DNA from: Pictodentalium vernedei
Lineage: Eukaryota; Mollusca; Scaphopoda; Dentaliida; Dentaliidae
NCBI GenBank assembly: GCA_031216915.1
Contig: CM062296.1
Span: 64,820,148 to 64,884,147 of the forward strand
Direction of reading: 5' to 3'
DNA: 64,000 nt
Shown here in pieces: positions 44,277 to 53,512 of the stretch (its first letter is position 1; every line of letters begins with the position of its first letter). The notes beneath the pieces are model-generated. The model saw only the letters and a program-made list of their open reading frames with translations. It was not told the DNA's origin and did no database searches. The position numbers were made by a program, and so were the translations under genes.

Positions 44277-45277
44277 GGATATCTGTGATCTTTAGTGATC
44301 GTTGGGAGCGAGATATGGATGTGAGGGCTATGGGGTGTGGACTCAATGAGGCCTCTACTCACAGCCCTCTCATGTTCATACAGGGAGATGATTACTGATG
44401 ATTGCTAGTAACGATCACTTGAGATCGCCATAATCGATCACTAGGCATCCCTGATGATCGTCAATGGCGATCACCAATCATCATCTCCTCGTATGAGGAT
44501 GTGAAGGGTGTGAGGTGAGGCCTCAGTGTGGTTAGTACTCATAGCCCTCTAATCCTTATCTCGCTCCCAACGATCACTAGAGATCCAGAAAGACGATCAC
44601 TTGCCATTTCTTGTCATCGCCACTATACTGGTCACCAGTGGTCATCTCTACAAACAATACACATTGACAGCATTTTGTTAAGACATTAAAATACAATTTG
44701 CTATAATAATATCATAATACAATAAATTAGTTTGATTGCTGTTTGAAAATATTTTATTACATTTTGCAACGTTTTTCCAGTCGATGTAGTTGCAGTTTGT
44801 AACATTTATTACATTTTGCAACGTTTTTTCCAGTCCATGTTGTTGCATTTTGTAATAATTATTACATTTTGCAACGTTTTTCCAGTCCAAGTACTTGCAT
44901 TTTGTAATAAAACTTCGGACATATATGAAACTCACTTAAATACACGTAGAAATGCATATAACATACCCGAACACAGTCGTAGAATCATAGAGACACAAAT
45001 TTATTTTAATAGTTGTATAATAACATGAATTAGATTCGTATTTCCCCTTTGAAAAAAAAGTGCCCCTTTGAAAAAAAAGGTTTATTACATTTTGCAACAT
45101 TTTTCCCGTCCATGTAGTTGCATTTTGTAATAATTATTACATATTGCAACGTTTTTCCCGTCCAAGTAGTTGCATTTTGTAATAATTATTACATTTTGCA
45201 ACGTTTTTCCCGTCCAAGTAGTTGCATTTTGTAATAATTATTACATTTTGCAACTTTTATTACAAAGTGGGTTGTAA
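44277..45277 (-). mobile_element. Palindrome-rich element G, copy 2 (inverted)
   Basis: Complement of 37930-38790: GATCTTTAGTGATCGTTGGG near the left end, GATC-dense part to about 44660, then repeated TGTAATAATTATTACA and GCAACGTTTTTCC blocks, ending TTTATTACAAAGTGGGTTG. Here the TGTAATAATTATTACA block is present more times than in copy 1. Confidence 0.75.
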
Positions 45278-45784
45278 CACTCTCTCCCTCTCTCTCTCTG
45301 CAATGCTGTTCCAAAGCACTACACAATGTCTGGTAACTTCAATTTTTCTATTGCGTTCGGCTAATAACTGTGAAAATTTCGATGTTAGCAAACGGGTTGC
45401 ACCTAGTAACATATCAATCAAAGAGGCAACTCTATGCTGGTGCATGTCGATCGAGATCGCCGTCATATCAACCGAGAATGGAGCCATATCAGCCGAGTCT
45501 GATAATGGGCAATTTTGGAAATGAAAATCATATTGAATAAATGAACAGTGTTATCATGTTTACATTTGAAATTCATTGCTATGATGTTACCTTTGGGCAG
45601 GTGCAATTGCAGAGTTCAGACCAGAACACGGTAATCCGATCTTTGCACGCTTGCTTTAGCATTTGTACATTTGCATCTATAGGAAACTGTAGCTTTACAC
45701 AGATATTTTATCGGTTCAATTCAGGTTCAGGCAGCTTCTGGTAATGTCATTAAACCGCATGGTCCTTTCCGCACAAGTAGCGAA
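45278..45784. other. Unannotated DNA
   Basis: (CT)n at 45283-45300; otherwise nothing recognised. Confidence 0.45.
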
Positions 45785-46031
45785 GGCTGCCACTATAGGT
45801 ACAATCATTTAACACTGAATTTCCCATACCCAAATGCTGCCACTATAGGTTCAAAATTAAAAGTGGATTCTCCATAGGTGGGTTGTACCTGTAGTAGCAT
45901 TTTTGTGTCCATAGTGGTATTTTTGGAGCTAGGAAAACGATTTTAAAATCCTATGTTAATTTTGTACCAAAAGTGGCAGGTCTGGGGTATGGGGAATTCA
46001 GTGTTAAATGCTTGTACCTATAGTGGCAGCC
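45785..46031. mobile_element. Palindromic MITE with GGCTGCCACTATAGG ends
   Basis: Left end GGCTGCCACTATAGGTACAA and right end TTGTACCTATAGTGGCAGCC are exact inverted repeats. Inner AACACTGAATTTCCCATACC also pairs with GGTATGGGGAATTCAGTGTT. About 247 bp. No clear target duplication. Confidence 0.75.
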
Positions 46032-46054
46032 ATGTGCCATCCCCAAGTTCTGAG

Positions 46055-46898
46055 TAGGGCTGTCGCGATTATTCGATTAGTCGACTAACCGTCGACTATT
46101 GAAGTAGTCGACGTTTTTTTATTTTTAGTCGATCGTCGTTCATTTTCAAGGTGGTACACGTCTACTACACGTCGGGGCTAAATTGCATTGTTTTGTGAGG
46201 TGAATGATCAATGAAGGTGAATAACTTTAAATATCTAACCATAGTTAACATTCATATCCGGAAGACTGTACGACTGTCACTGACTGTGTAAGAAAGAACA
46301 CTCACAGTTACTCGAGAAGAATAGATTCTTCTGAATTTCTCCAGTCTTGTACACACGAATGCACCCATTGGAAAACCCAAAGCGCGGAAGTGACAAAATT
46401 ATGACGAAAGTCAGAACTTCAGATCACTTCTCAAAGTTCGGAACTTCAGACTAAGATCCAATTTTAACAACTGACGAGGGAATGCATAGATCTCAATGTT
46501 CAAAATTTCGAGAAACTTATTGCAGAAAGGAAACATATGCAGGAACGTTCTTTGGTAAATTCATTTTAATTCATCGGCTTCAATCTAGTTCAAACTTGGA
46601 ACCGCAGTCAGTGATATTATTTTTGGGGTTGGTACGTCCTACAGGACGTACCAACCCCAAAAATTATATTACGGACTGTGGGTCCAAGATTGGACTACAT
46701 GTACCTTCAGTCGGGACCGATTTGTTGTTCCCACAACCCCACTTCGTCTGAACACACTGGTGCCATTGTCATTTTCAGAGTTTTACGAACGGAAGAATGA
46801 TTTGCTAAAAAATCATGGGAAGCGACTATTAATCGACTAACCGTCGATTACTGGTCACGATTAGTCGATTACAAAAAATGATAGTCGCGACAGCCCCA
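46055..46898. mobile_element. hAT-type MITE, 844 bp, copy 2
   Basis: TAGGGCTGTCGCG ... CGCGACAGCCCCA flanked by a perfect 8-bp duplication GTTCTGAG (46047-46054 and 46899-46906). Near-complete inverted copy of 21420-22263. Confidence 0.93.
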
Positions 46899-46906
46899 GT
46901 TCTGAG

Positions 46907-47650
46907 TAGAAAAGATCAATGACTTGACTACACGTTAACAACCCTGATTGGTTAAAGGCAAAGGACGAACATGTTAGTGGCAGTGGAATGTTTTCAGAAA
47001 TGGGTTGAGGTGGGGCAAGTTTAAACGAGGGCATTATACGATATCGAAATTCGCACTCGCATAGTGCGCGTGCGAATATCGGTATACCGCAGTTCCCTAT
47101 GATATCGGCGCACAGATATACAACCCGATTTGCGAGGGCGTTACAAGCTCATGAAAGCCTGCAATTTTACATGTATTCATACACGTGTAAAATCGTTCAA
47201 AGGGGAGTAACCCAATACTAATCAACGCATTGTATAGTGTGCAGAATGGGCACCAAATTCAGATTAAATTTGTATCATTGCAGGAGGGCGACTGCAAGTT
47301 TATGTGTAGCAGTGTATGTGTGAACATTCGGGATATTTCTGTCTGTCTGTGAGAGCACCATTTGTTTTGTTAAGACACGTGCACTGCTTTATAAAAAATG
47401 GGGTACATAACGGCCTCCCTGTCCATCCCTGTAATTTCAATGCATCTGAATACATAAAAAAGCATTTTGTATTATAGGCAATATCTACAAAGAATGGTTG
47501 GCATTTGTCAAAAAGTTCCAGCCGCATCCCATTCACAGAAGACTGATTCTTCAGCAGTAGTAAAAGGGACCATTTTATATGTTCAAAATATTTGCGAGTG
47601 TGTCAGTTTCCTGGAATGGTTGCTTTGCTAAGCGTTGAAGTAAAGTCTTA
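46907..47650. other. Unannotated DNA
   Basis: A small imperfect palindrome around TCGCACTCGCATAGTGCGCG (about 47055) is the only structure seen. Confidence 0.45.
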
Positions 47651-48096
47651 ACTTCTGTGTGGCATTTCCATTCTCCCAAGAAACTGCGTCACTCTTTGCC
47701 ATAATGTGCTGTCACCGCCTGAATGAACATGTAGTGCGGGTTGCGATGTTGACTTGTCCGCCCCTAACGTCACACACGGCCGATTTATTCTGTGTAAAAT
47801 ACGCGGCTTTCCTGTTCCAAATGAAACCGAGTGGTCCATTTCACTAAACGTGGTTTTATTCGATCTTCTAATTTCTTTGCAGCACTTCCATTCTCCCCAG
47901 AAACTACGTTTCTCTCTGTCATAAATAAGTGATGTGCTACCATCGACTGAATGAGCACGGAATACGAGTTGCGATGTGGACGGTTCCGTGCCCAACGTCG
48001 CACTCATTTGGTTTATTCCATGAAAACTACGCGACTTCCCTGTTACAAATCAAACCAAGAAGTCCGTCTCACTGAACATGTTTTTCGATCTTCGAA
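47651..48096. repeat. Two-copy tandem repeat of ~220 bp
   Basis: CATTTCCATTCTCCCAAGAA (about 47663) and CACTTCCATTCTCCCCAGAA (about 47883) start two similar units, both with GAATGARCAYG, GTTGCGATGT and a CCGATTT/TTTGGTTTATTC part. The second unit ends at the TTAA MITE. A minus-strand frame of 119 codons spans both units; its protein repeats accordingly, and I do not regard it as a gene. Confidence 0.65.
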
Positions 48097-48348
48097 TTAA
48101 CCCTTTACCTAACCTGAAAAGCAGACGACACTTGCAAAAATAATTCTTGAATAACTAATTTTTTTCATTTTTTGTCTCAAAAACATAGGTTATGACCCCT
48201 CGTTGGAACGAGCTCGACGAGTTCGTTCCAACGAGGGGTCATAACCTATGTTTTTGAGACAAAAAATTAAAAAAATACTGAAAATTAATTGGCGATTTTT
48301 GAGAATAGCGCTGGCCGGTTTTGGCCGTTAGGTTGGGTAAAGGGTTAA
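48097..48348. mobile_element. TTAA palindromic MITE, copy 10
   Basis: Standard family member with TTAA both sides and nearly perfect core arms. Confidence 0.88.
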
Positions 48349-48437
48349 CAACTAAATCTGTATCCGCAAATACAAGTCTCCTTGTCGCATCGTTAGTCTC
48401 ATACTATTGTCTTTGTAGAAATTTTTTTTCTTTTATT

Positions 48438-48497
48438 TTCTTCTTCTTCTTCTTCTTCTTCTTCTTCTTCTTCTTCTTCTTCTTCTTCTTCTTCTTC
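48438..48497. repeat. (TTC)n microsatellite
   Basis: About 20 perfect units, followed by GGGGTGTCCGTAGGGGTGTT shared with 30294-30313. Confidence 0.95.
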
Positions 48498-48645
48498 ATA
48501 TTGTTGGGATATTAGGGGTGTCCGTAGGGGTGTTTTGAAAATAGGTCACGCTCATACCTCAGGCATGGTATGACGTTCGGATCTGGGGCCAACACCACAG
48601 GAGTCGACACTCGATGGAGATTCAAAATATGGGTCAAGGTCAATA

Positions 48646-48774
48646 AGGTCGTTCCAATGAGGGGTTATAACCTATGTTTTAAAGACAAAAAATGAAAACA
48701 ATAATGAAAATTAATTGGCGATTTTTGAGAATAGCGCTGGCCGGTTCTGGTCGTTACGTTAAGTAAAGGGTTAA
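48646..48774. mobile_element. TTAA MITE, right half only
   Basis: Begins inside the core palindrome (TCGTTCCAATGAGGGG) and runs to the normal right end CGTTAAGTAAAGGGTTAA. The left half is absent, showing loss of one arm. Confidence 0.75.
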
Positions 48775-48811
48775 ATAATATAATTATCGTTAATAAGGAA
48801 AAATAATAAAC

Positions 48812-48953
48812 AGAGTAATCGCTTGACTGGACTGGTTACGTGAAATACTTCATTCGAGGCGAGGGACTATATTGTAAAGCACTCGTGTTTGTACAACGTC
48901 CCTCACCTCTCGTGAATTATTTCACGTAACCAGTCCAGTCAAGCGATTACTCT
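48812..48953. mobile_element. Foldback element
   Basis: Arms AGAGTAATCGCTTGACTGGA and complement extend about 45 bp inward (to GTGAAATACTTC / GAATTATTTCAC), around a ~50-bp loop. Single copy in the window. Confidence 0.7.
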
Positions 48954-49490
48954 CTGTATAATTTATTTCGGGTACTGTTTTAATTGCCAAACCATTGTTT
49001 AATGATACAAAGGAATTCACGTTCTCTTGTATGTCTGAAGTCGGAGGTGTTTTCAGGCTTGTGTTTTTTAGCATTTTAAAATAAGATCTGTGTGACCGTG
49101 TGGCATTCTTGTGCATCCGTCATATCGTTATATATGTTTGCACCACAAAGTAACATGGAAACAAGTTTGCGAGTCATTGGTGCAGTAGACATTTGACAAT
49201 ACCCATTGAAGTCGTCCTTGAAGGTAGCATTTTCCTCGTTTCATATTTTGTCTCTTCAAAGTTTTGGCACTTTAGTGAATGACGCGTCAGATGAGTAAAA
49301 TCTTGCCCTTTTATAGCAGATTTAAGTATGGAGCACATAACCTCGGGACATATAAGGGGCGAATGTTTTCTATTGGATTGCTCTTGGACAATCATTGTAG
49401 AAAAATGGTACAAAATAGATTTCTCCAACTTAACATGGTTCACTGGGATGTCAAACCCAAACGCTTCCTAGCAGTCTTCATAAGTTCGTC
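48954..49490. other. Unannotated DNA
   Basis: A minus-strand frame of 89 codons (49174-49443) has no recognisable motif. Confidence 0.4.
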
Positions 49491-49738
49491 GTAACCCTTT
49501 ACCTAACATGCAAAGCAGACGACACGTGTAAAAAAATCTTGAATAACTGTCTTTTTTCATTTTGTGCCTCAAAACATAGGTTATGGCCCCTCACTGAAAT
49601 GAACGCGACGAGCTCGTTCCAATGAGGTGTGATAACCTATTTTTTTAGACAAAAAATGAAAACAATAATGAAAATTGATTGGCGATTTTTGAGATTAGCG
49701 CTGACAGGTTTTGACTATTACGTTGGGTAAAGGGTTAA
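49491..49738. mobile_element. TTAA palindromic MITE, copy 11
   Basis: Family member with left boundary GTAA and right TTAA; the core has several mismatches between arms, so it is older. Confidence 0.82.
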
Positions 49739-50224
49739 ATCACGCTCTTTATGAATGTATGTCCTATCCTCTAGAGAGTATCCAGTAAAGTACCTAGATT
49801 CGCGAATAATCTTTCTGTTGCCATTTGAAATTTTTAATCTAAATAGAGATCTTCAATGAGTCGCAATTTAATACGAAATTTCTGTACCGAGGCCTTTGGG
49901 TCATGGTTGTTTCAAATTTTTAAAAGTTCATTGCAATCGTTTCTTGAATGTTCTCAGTTGATAGAAATGTCATCAAATGACCGAGAAAAACGCGAGAATT
50001 CTTTGCATTTCCACCCATTCTGCAAGTTACCTCTTTGGAAAAGGAAGGCTGAATCATTCATCCAAATGACAACCCAATGTATATAAGTAATTTTCTCCAT
50101 TAACCTGAGGGTCATTTACCTTTTCAGTACCCCTCTGATTGATCTAAAATATGTTCATCCGGGAGTTTTGCATCGGGTTATTTTCTAGATGAGTGTTTAC
50201 AGAGTTAACTCTTTTATCAATTTC
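49739..50224. other. Unannotated DNA
   Basis: No supported feature; a 76-codon frame at 49856-50086 lacks motifs. Confidence 0.4.
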
Positions 50225-50371
50225 AAAAATGGTACACATGCTAACAATATCAAATGTAGTTAAATGGTACACATGCTGTCAGTATCAAATGTAGTTAAAA
50301 TGGTACACATGCTGTCAATATCAAATGTATCTAAAATGGTACACATGCTGTCAATATCAAATGTATCTAAT
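50225..50371. repeat. Tandem repeat, ~36-bp unit, four copies
   Basis: GGTACACATGCTGTCAATAT or a close variant starts at 50231, 50266, 50302 and 50338. Confidence 0.9.
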
Positions 50372-50479
50372 ATGTATTTTCGAGGTCATTAATTTAGCAA
50401 TTTTGGATAAAAACTAAGAGAAATGTAATTTGTTGGACAAATTACGGGTTTTCCCAACCTTTTAATGTGAAAAGACAAA

Positions 50480-51325
50480 CAGCATACAGCAAAGCAATTT
50501 GTTTGAAATTAATCCTTTCGAAAATGATAGAAAAAAGCATCTAAAGTTGACTAATTTGGGTATTTTCAAATGATACTCTTATTCGCACGCTCATTGTAAT
50601 TGAAGGTTAAATCTGAGATTAAAAAATAAACAATAACTTCCTTCTGCAACCATTGTTGCACTTATCCATACCAAAATAATTGCTACAACAACCTTGCAGT
50701 TAGAGCAAATCAGTACAAACATTTGCAACAACCACTAAAATCAATTTTTTGGGACAGTACTATTCTTTAAGTGCCCAAAGCATAGAGTGGGTTAAGCCAC
50801 AGAGCGTAACATATACAGTGGATTTGATTATTAACCCTTTACCTAACCTGAAAAGCAGACGACACTTGCAAAAAAAATTCTTGAATAACTAATTTTTTTC
50901 ATTTTTTGTCTCAAAAACATAGGTTATGACCCTCGTTGGAACGAGCTCGACGAGCTCGTTCCAACGAGGGGTCATAACCTATGTTTTTGAGACAAAAAAT
51001 GAAAATATTTTGAAATTAATTGGCGATTTTTGAGAATAGCGCTGGCCGGTTTTGGCCGTTACGTTGGGTAAAGGGTTAAGCATTTATACATATAGGAAAG
51101 CTAAGTGTTTAGAATTAACCCTTTCAAAAATGATAGAAAAAAAAAACCAAACAAACAAAGGCATTACCGAACGGTACTCTTATTTTCGCCCTCATTGTGC
51201 TTGAGGGTTAAAACTGAGGTTAAAAAGTAAACAGTAACTTTCTTCTGCAATCACTGTTGCATCTATCCATACAAAATTAATTGTTACAGCTGCCCTCGAA
51301 TTAGACAAATTTGCCCTTGAAGTTA
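50480..51325. repeat. Direct duplication (~230 bp) separated by a TTAA MITE
   Basis: Blocks AAATGATAGAAAAAA, ACTCTTATT..CGC.CTCATTGT, AGGTTAAA...GAG.TTAAAAA.TAAACA and TTCTTCTGCAA.CA.TGTTGCA occur at about 50480-50720 and, in the same order, at about 51095-51325. The spacer holds the MITE at 50831-51079. The duplication lies upstream of the FN3 exon. Confidence 0.7.
50831..51079. mobile_element. TTAA palindromic MITE, copy 12
   Basis: TTAA on both sides; the core is perfect apart from one missing base in the left arm. Confidence 0.88.
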
Positions 51326-51870
51326 GTGAATTATGAAGAAAACAATGCTATATTCATTTAATTTTGGGTCCACAGAGGTTAATTTTGAAATATCTGTGTG
51401 GTGATTTCGGTGTGTCATATTATGCTCTAATTGTGTGGACATCAAGCGCAGACTGAGTGTTTGAAAAAAGACGTGAAAGATACCTCATTTCACCAGATTT
51501 TACGGCATTACATAAGTATTCCAAATTTGGTTGAGATCGTACAGCTTGTTTTTGAGCAGTACAACAGACAAAATTGACGGCGGAAAAAATAGAGGAGGAA
51601 AAGTTTGAAAAAGAACAATAACAAAAGGCTTCCGAAAAATAATCATTTGTCTTGGTCACTCATGAGATATTTTTCGGTATCCACTCAAAAACACTAGATA
51701 CATTCTATTAATAGCTCTTGACATGTCACTGGGCACAATCTGTGTCATCGATAGTAGAGTACAACACTTACAAAAGTCGACAGGAAAGCAGAACGCTTCG
51801 AAATTTATATTCCAATTACTGTTTGCATTTTAGATCTTTGACAATGTTTTCCCTTTTCTTTGCATTTTAG
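51326..51870 (+). other. Putative intron end upstream of the FN3 exon
   Basis: Ends in a pyrimidine-rich tract TTTTCCCTTTTCTTTGCATT followed by TTAG (51867-51870), a strong 3' splice site. The region holds no frame related to FN3. It is therefore read as the last part of an intron whose 5' exon was not identified. Confidence 0.55.
51869..51870 (+). promoter_or_regulatory. 3' splice site of the FN3 exon
   Basis: AG preceded by a long pyrimidine tract (51846-51866). Confidence 0.7.
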
Positions 51871-53459
51871 GGTGACATAGAATGTTAGAAGCATAATGAT
51901 GTCTGGAAGCGATTTACACAACGATATTGAAACAATGGATTCTCGAACCAACGACATAGCAAACCAAGCTCACACAAGACAGCCAGGAAAACCATATAAA
52001 CATGCATGCACTTATGATTCAGTTTCTATCTCGTGGGAAAAACCTAGGCAACGTCAAAAGGATGACTGCTATGAAGTAAAATACAGAAAAACAGAAGATA
52101 GACGATGGACCTGGACAGCATGGACAAAGGATGATTCTCAAAGCATCACAGTCAACAAAATGGAACATGGCGCAAAATATGTTTTTAAGGTGCGTGTAGT
52201 TGATGAAAATGGAGAGGAAGGACCTTTCAGTGATTCGAGTGATATTATAGTGATCGGAGAAAATGATAATTCACATCGACAGCCAGGAAAGCCAAGGAAG
52301 CAGACATGCACTTGTGATTCAGTTTCTATCTTGTGGGAGAAACCCGAGCAACAGTCAATAAATGATATCTACGAGGTAAAATATAAAAAGGTAGAAGATA
52401 AAAGGTGGAACGGAACCGCAGTCACTGAAAATGATTCTAGGAGCTTGACAATTAGAAACCTAGAAAGCGGCGCCAAATATGTTGTTAAGGTGCGTGCTAT
52501 TGGTGAAGATGGAGAGGAAGGTCCCTTTAGTGATTCGAGTGATATCATAGAGATCGTGAAAAATGACCATTTACCCCGACAACCTGGAAAGCCAAGGAAG
52601 CAGACATACACTTGTGATTCAGTTTCTATCTTGTGGGAGAAACCCGAGCAACAGTCAATAAATGATATCTACGAGGTAAAATATAAAAAGGTAGAAGATA
52701 AAAGGTGGAACGGAACAACAGTCACTGAAAATGATTCTCCGAGCTTGACAATTAGAAACCTAGAAAGCGGCGCCAAATATGTTGTTAAGGTGCGTGCTAT
52801 TGGTGAAGATGGAGAGGAAGGCCCCTTTAGTGATTCGAGTGATATCATAGAGATCGTGAAAAATGACCATTTACCCCGACAACCGGGAAAGCCAAGGAAG
52901 CATACATGCACTTGTGATTCAGTTTCTATCTTGTGGGAGAAACCCGAGCAACAGTCACGTGATGATATCTACGAGGTAAAATTTAAAAGGGTTCAAGATA
53001 ACAGATGGAACGGGACCGCATTTACTGAAAATGATTCTCCGAGCTTGACAATTAGAAACCTAGAAAGCGGCACCAAATACGTGGTTAAGGTGCGTGCTGT
53101 CGGTGAAGATGGGGAGGAAGGTCCCTTTAGTGATTCTAGTGATATCATAGAGATCGCGGAAAATGATAATTCACAGCGACAACCAGGAAAGTCAAGCAAG
53201 CAGAAACCCGAGCAACAGTCAATAAATGATACAAGCGGAGTAAATGATGCGAGTGTTATCAGAGCAACCGAAGGAAATGTCATATACAGACAACACAACG
53301 AGATGGATTGGAAGATGAGAAGACATGATTCCCTTATCCAAAGAGTTATATCTCGGTCGGATAAGATTCGAGATGGCTGCCCAGTGGTGTACAAACTGCA
53401 ATTTTCTTTCGATGAAGCATGTTCCAGCACAGAATTTAAAACTAGGAAAGGTGTATTTG
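51871..53459 (+). CDS. FN3-repeat protein, single large exon (partial gene)
   Basis: The only convincing host gene. After the 3' splice site at 51870 there is a short 5' untranslated stretch. Met is at 51896 (a second Met follows immediately). Residues ~29-120, 129-220, 229-320 and 329-420 are four fibronectin type III domains at an exact 100-residue period. Each has QPGKP, SVSIxWEKP, a YEVKYKK strand, LESGAKYVVKVRA with its conserved Tyr, and GEEGPFSDSSD. A fifth is cut short (~429-450, KPEQQSIND). The tail has a basic/charged part and DGCPVVYKLQF. No signal peptide or membrane segment, so probably intracellular. At 53460 GTGAGT follows TATTTG, a good 5' splice site. The frame otherwise runs to a TAG at 53510, giving 538 residues. 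From memory, FN3 arrays followed by a PxVYKL segment precede AIG1/IFI44-like P-loop GTPase domains in some invertebrate and fish proteins. No GTPase motif is visible here, so that link is inference. Confidence 0.85.
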
Positions 53460-53465
53460 GTGAGT
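53460..53465 (+). promoter_or_regulatory. 5' splice site ending the FN3 exon
   Basis: GTGAGT after TATTTG, phase 1. It lies 50 bp before the first in-frame stop, and the residues beyond it (EYDQRIKKRTAILIQK) have no known fit. Choosing this site over readthrough to the stop is an inference. Confidence 0.6.
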
Positions 53466-53512
53466 ATGATCAGCGTATTAAAAAGAGAACAGCTATATTA
53501 ATACAGAAATAG

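Noticed and set aside
47648-48007. Minus-strand 119-codon frame with repeated protein segments
   Set aside because: The repetition comes from a 220-bp tandem DNA repeat; no family match.
53460-53512. Taking the TAG at 53510 as the true end of the FN3 protein
   Set aside because: Not excluded, but GTGAGT in phase at 53460 and lack of sense in the last 17 residues favour splicing.
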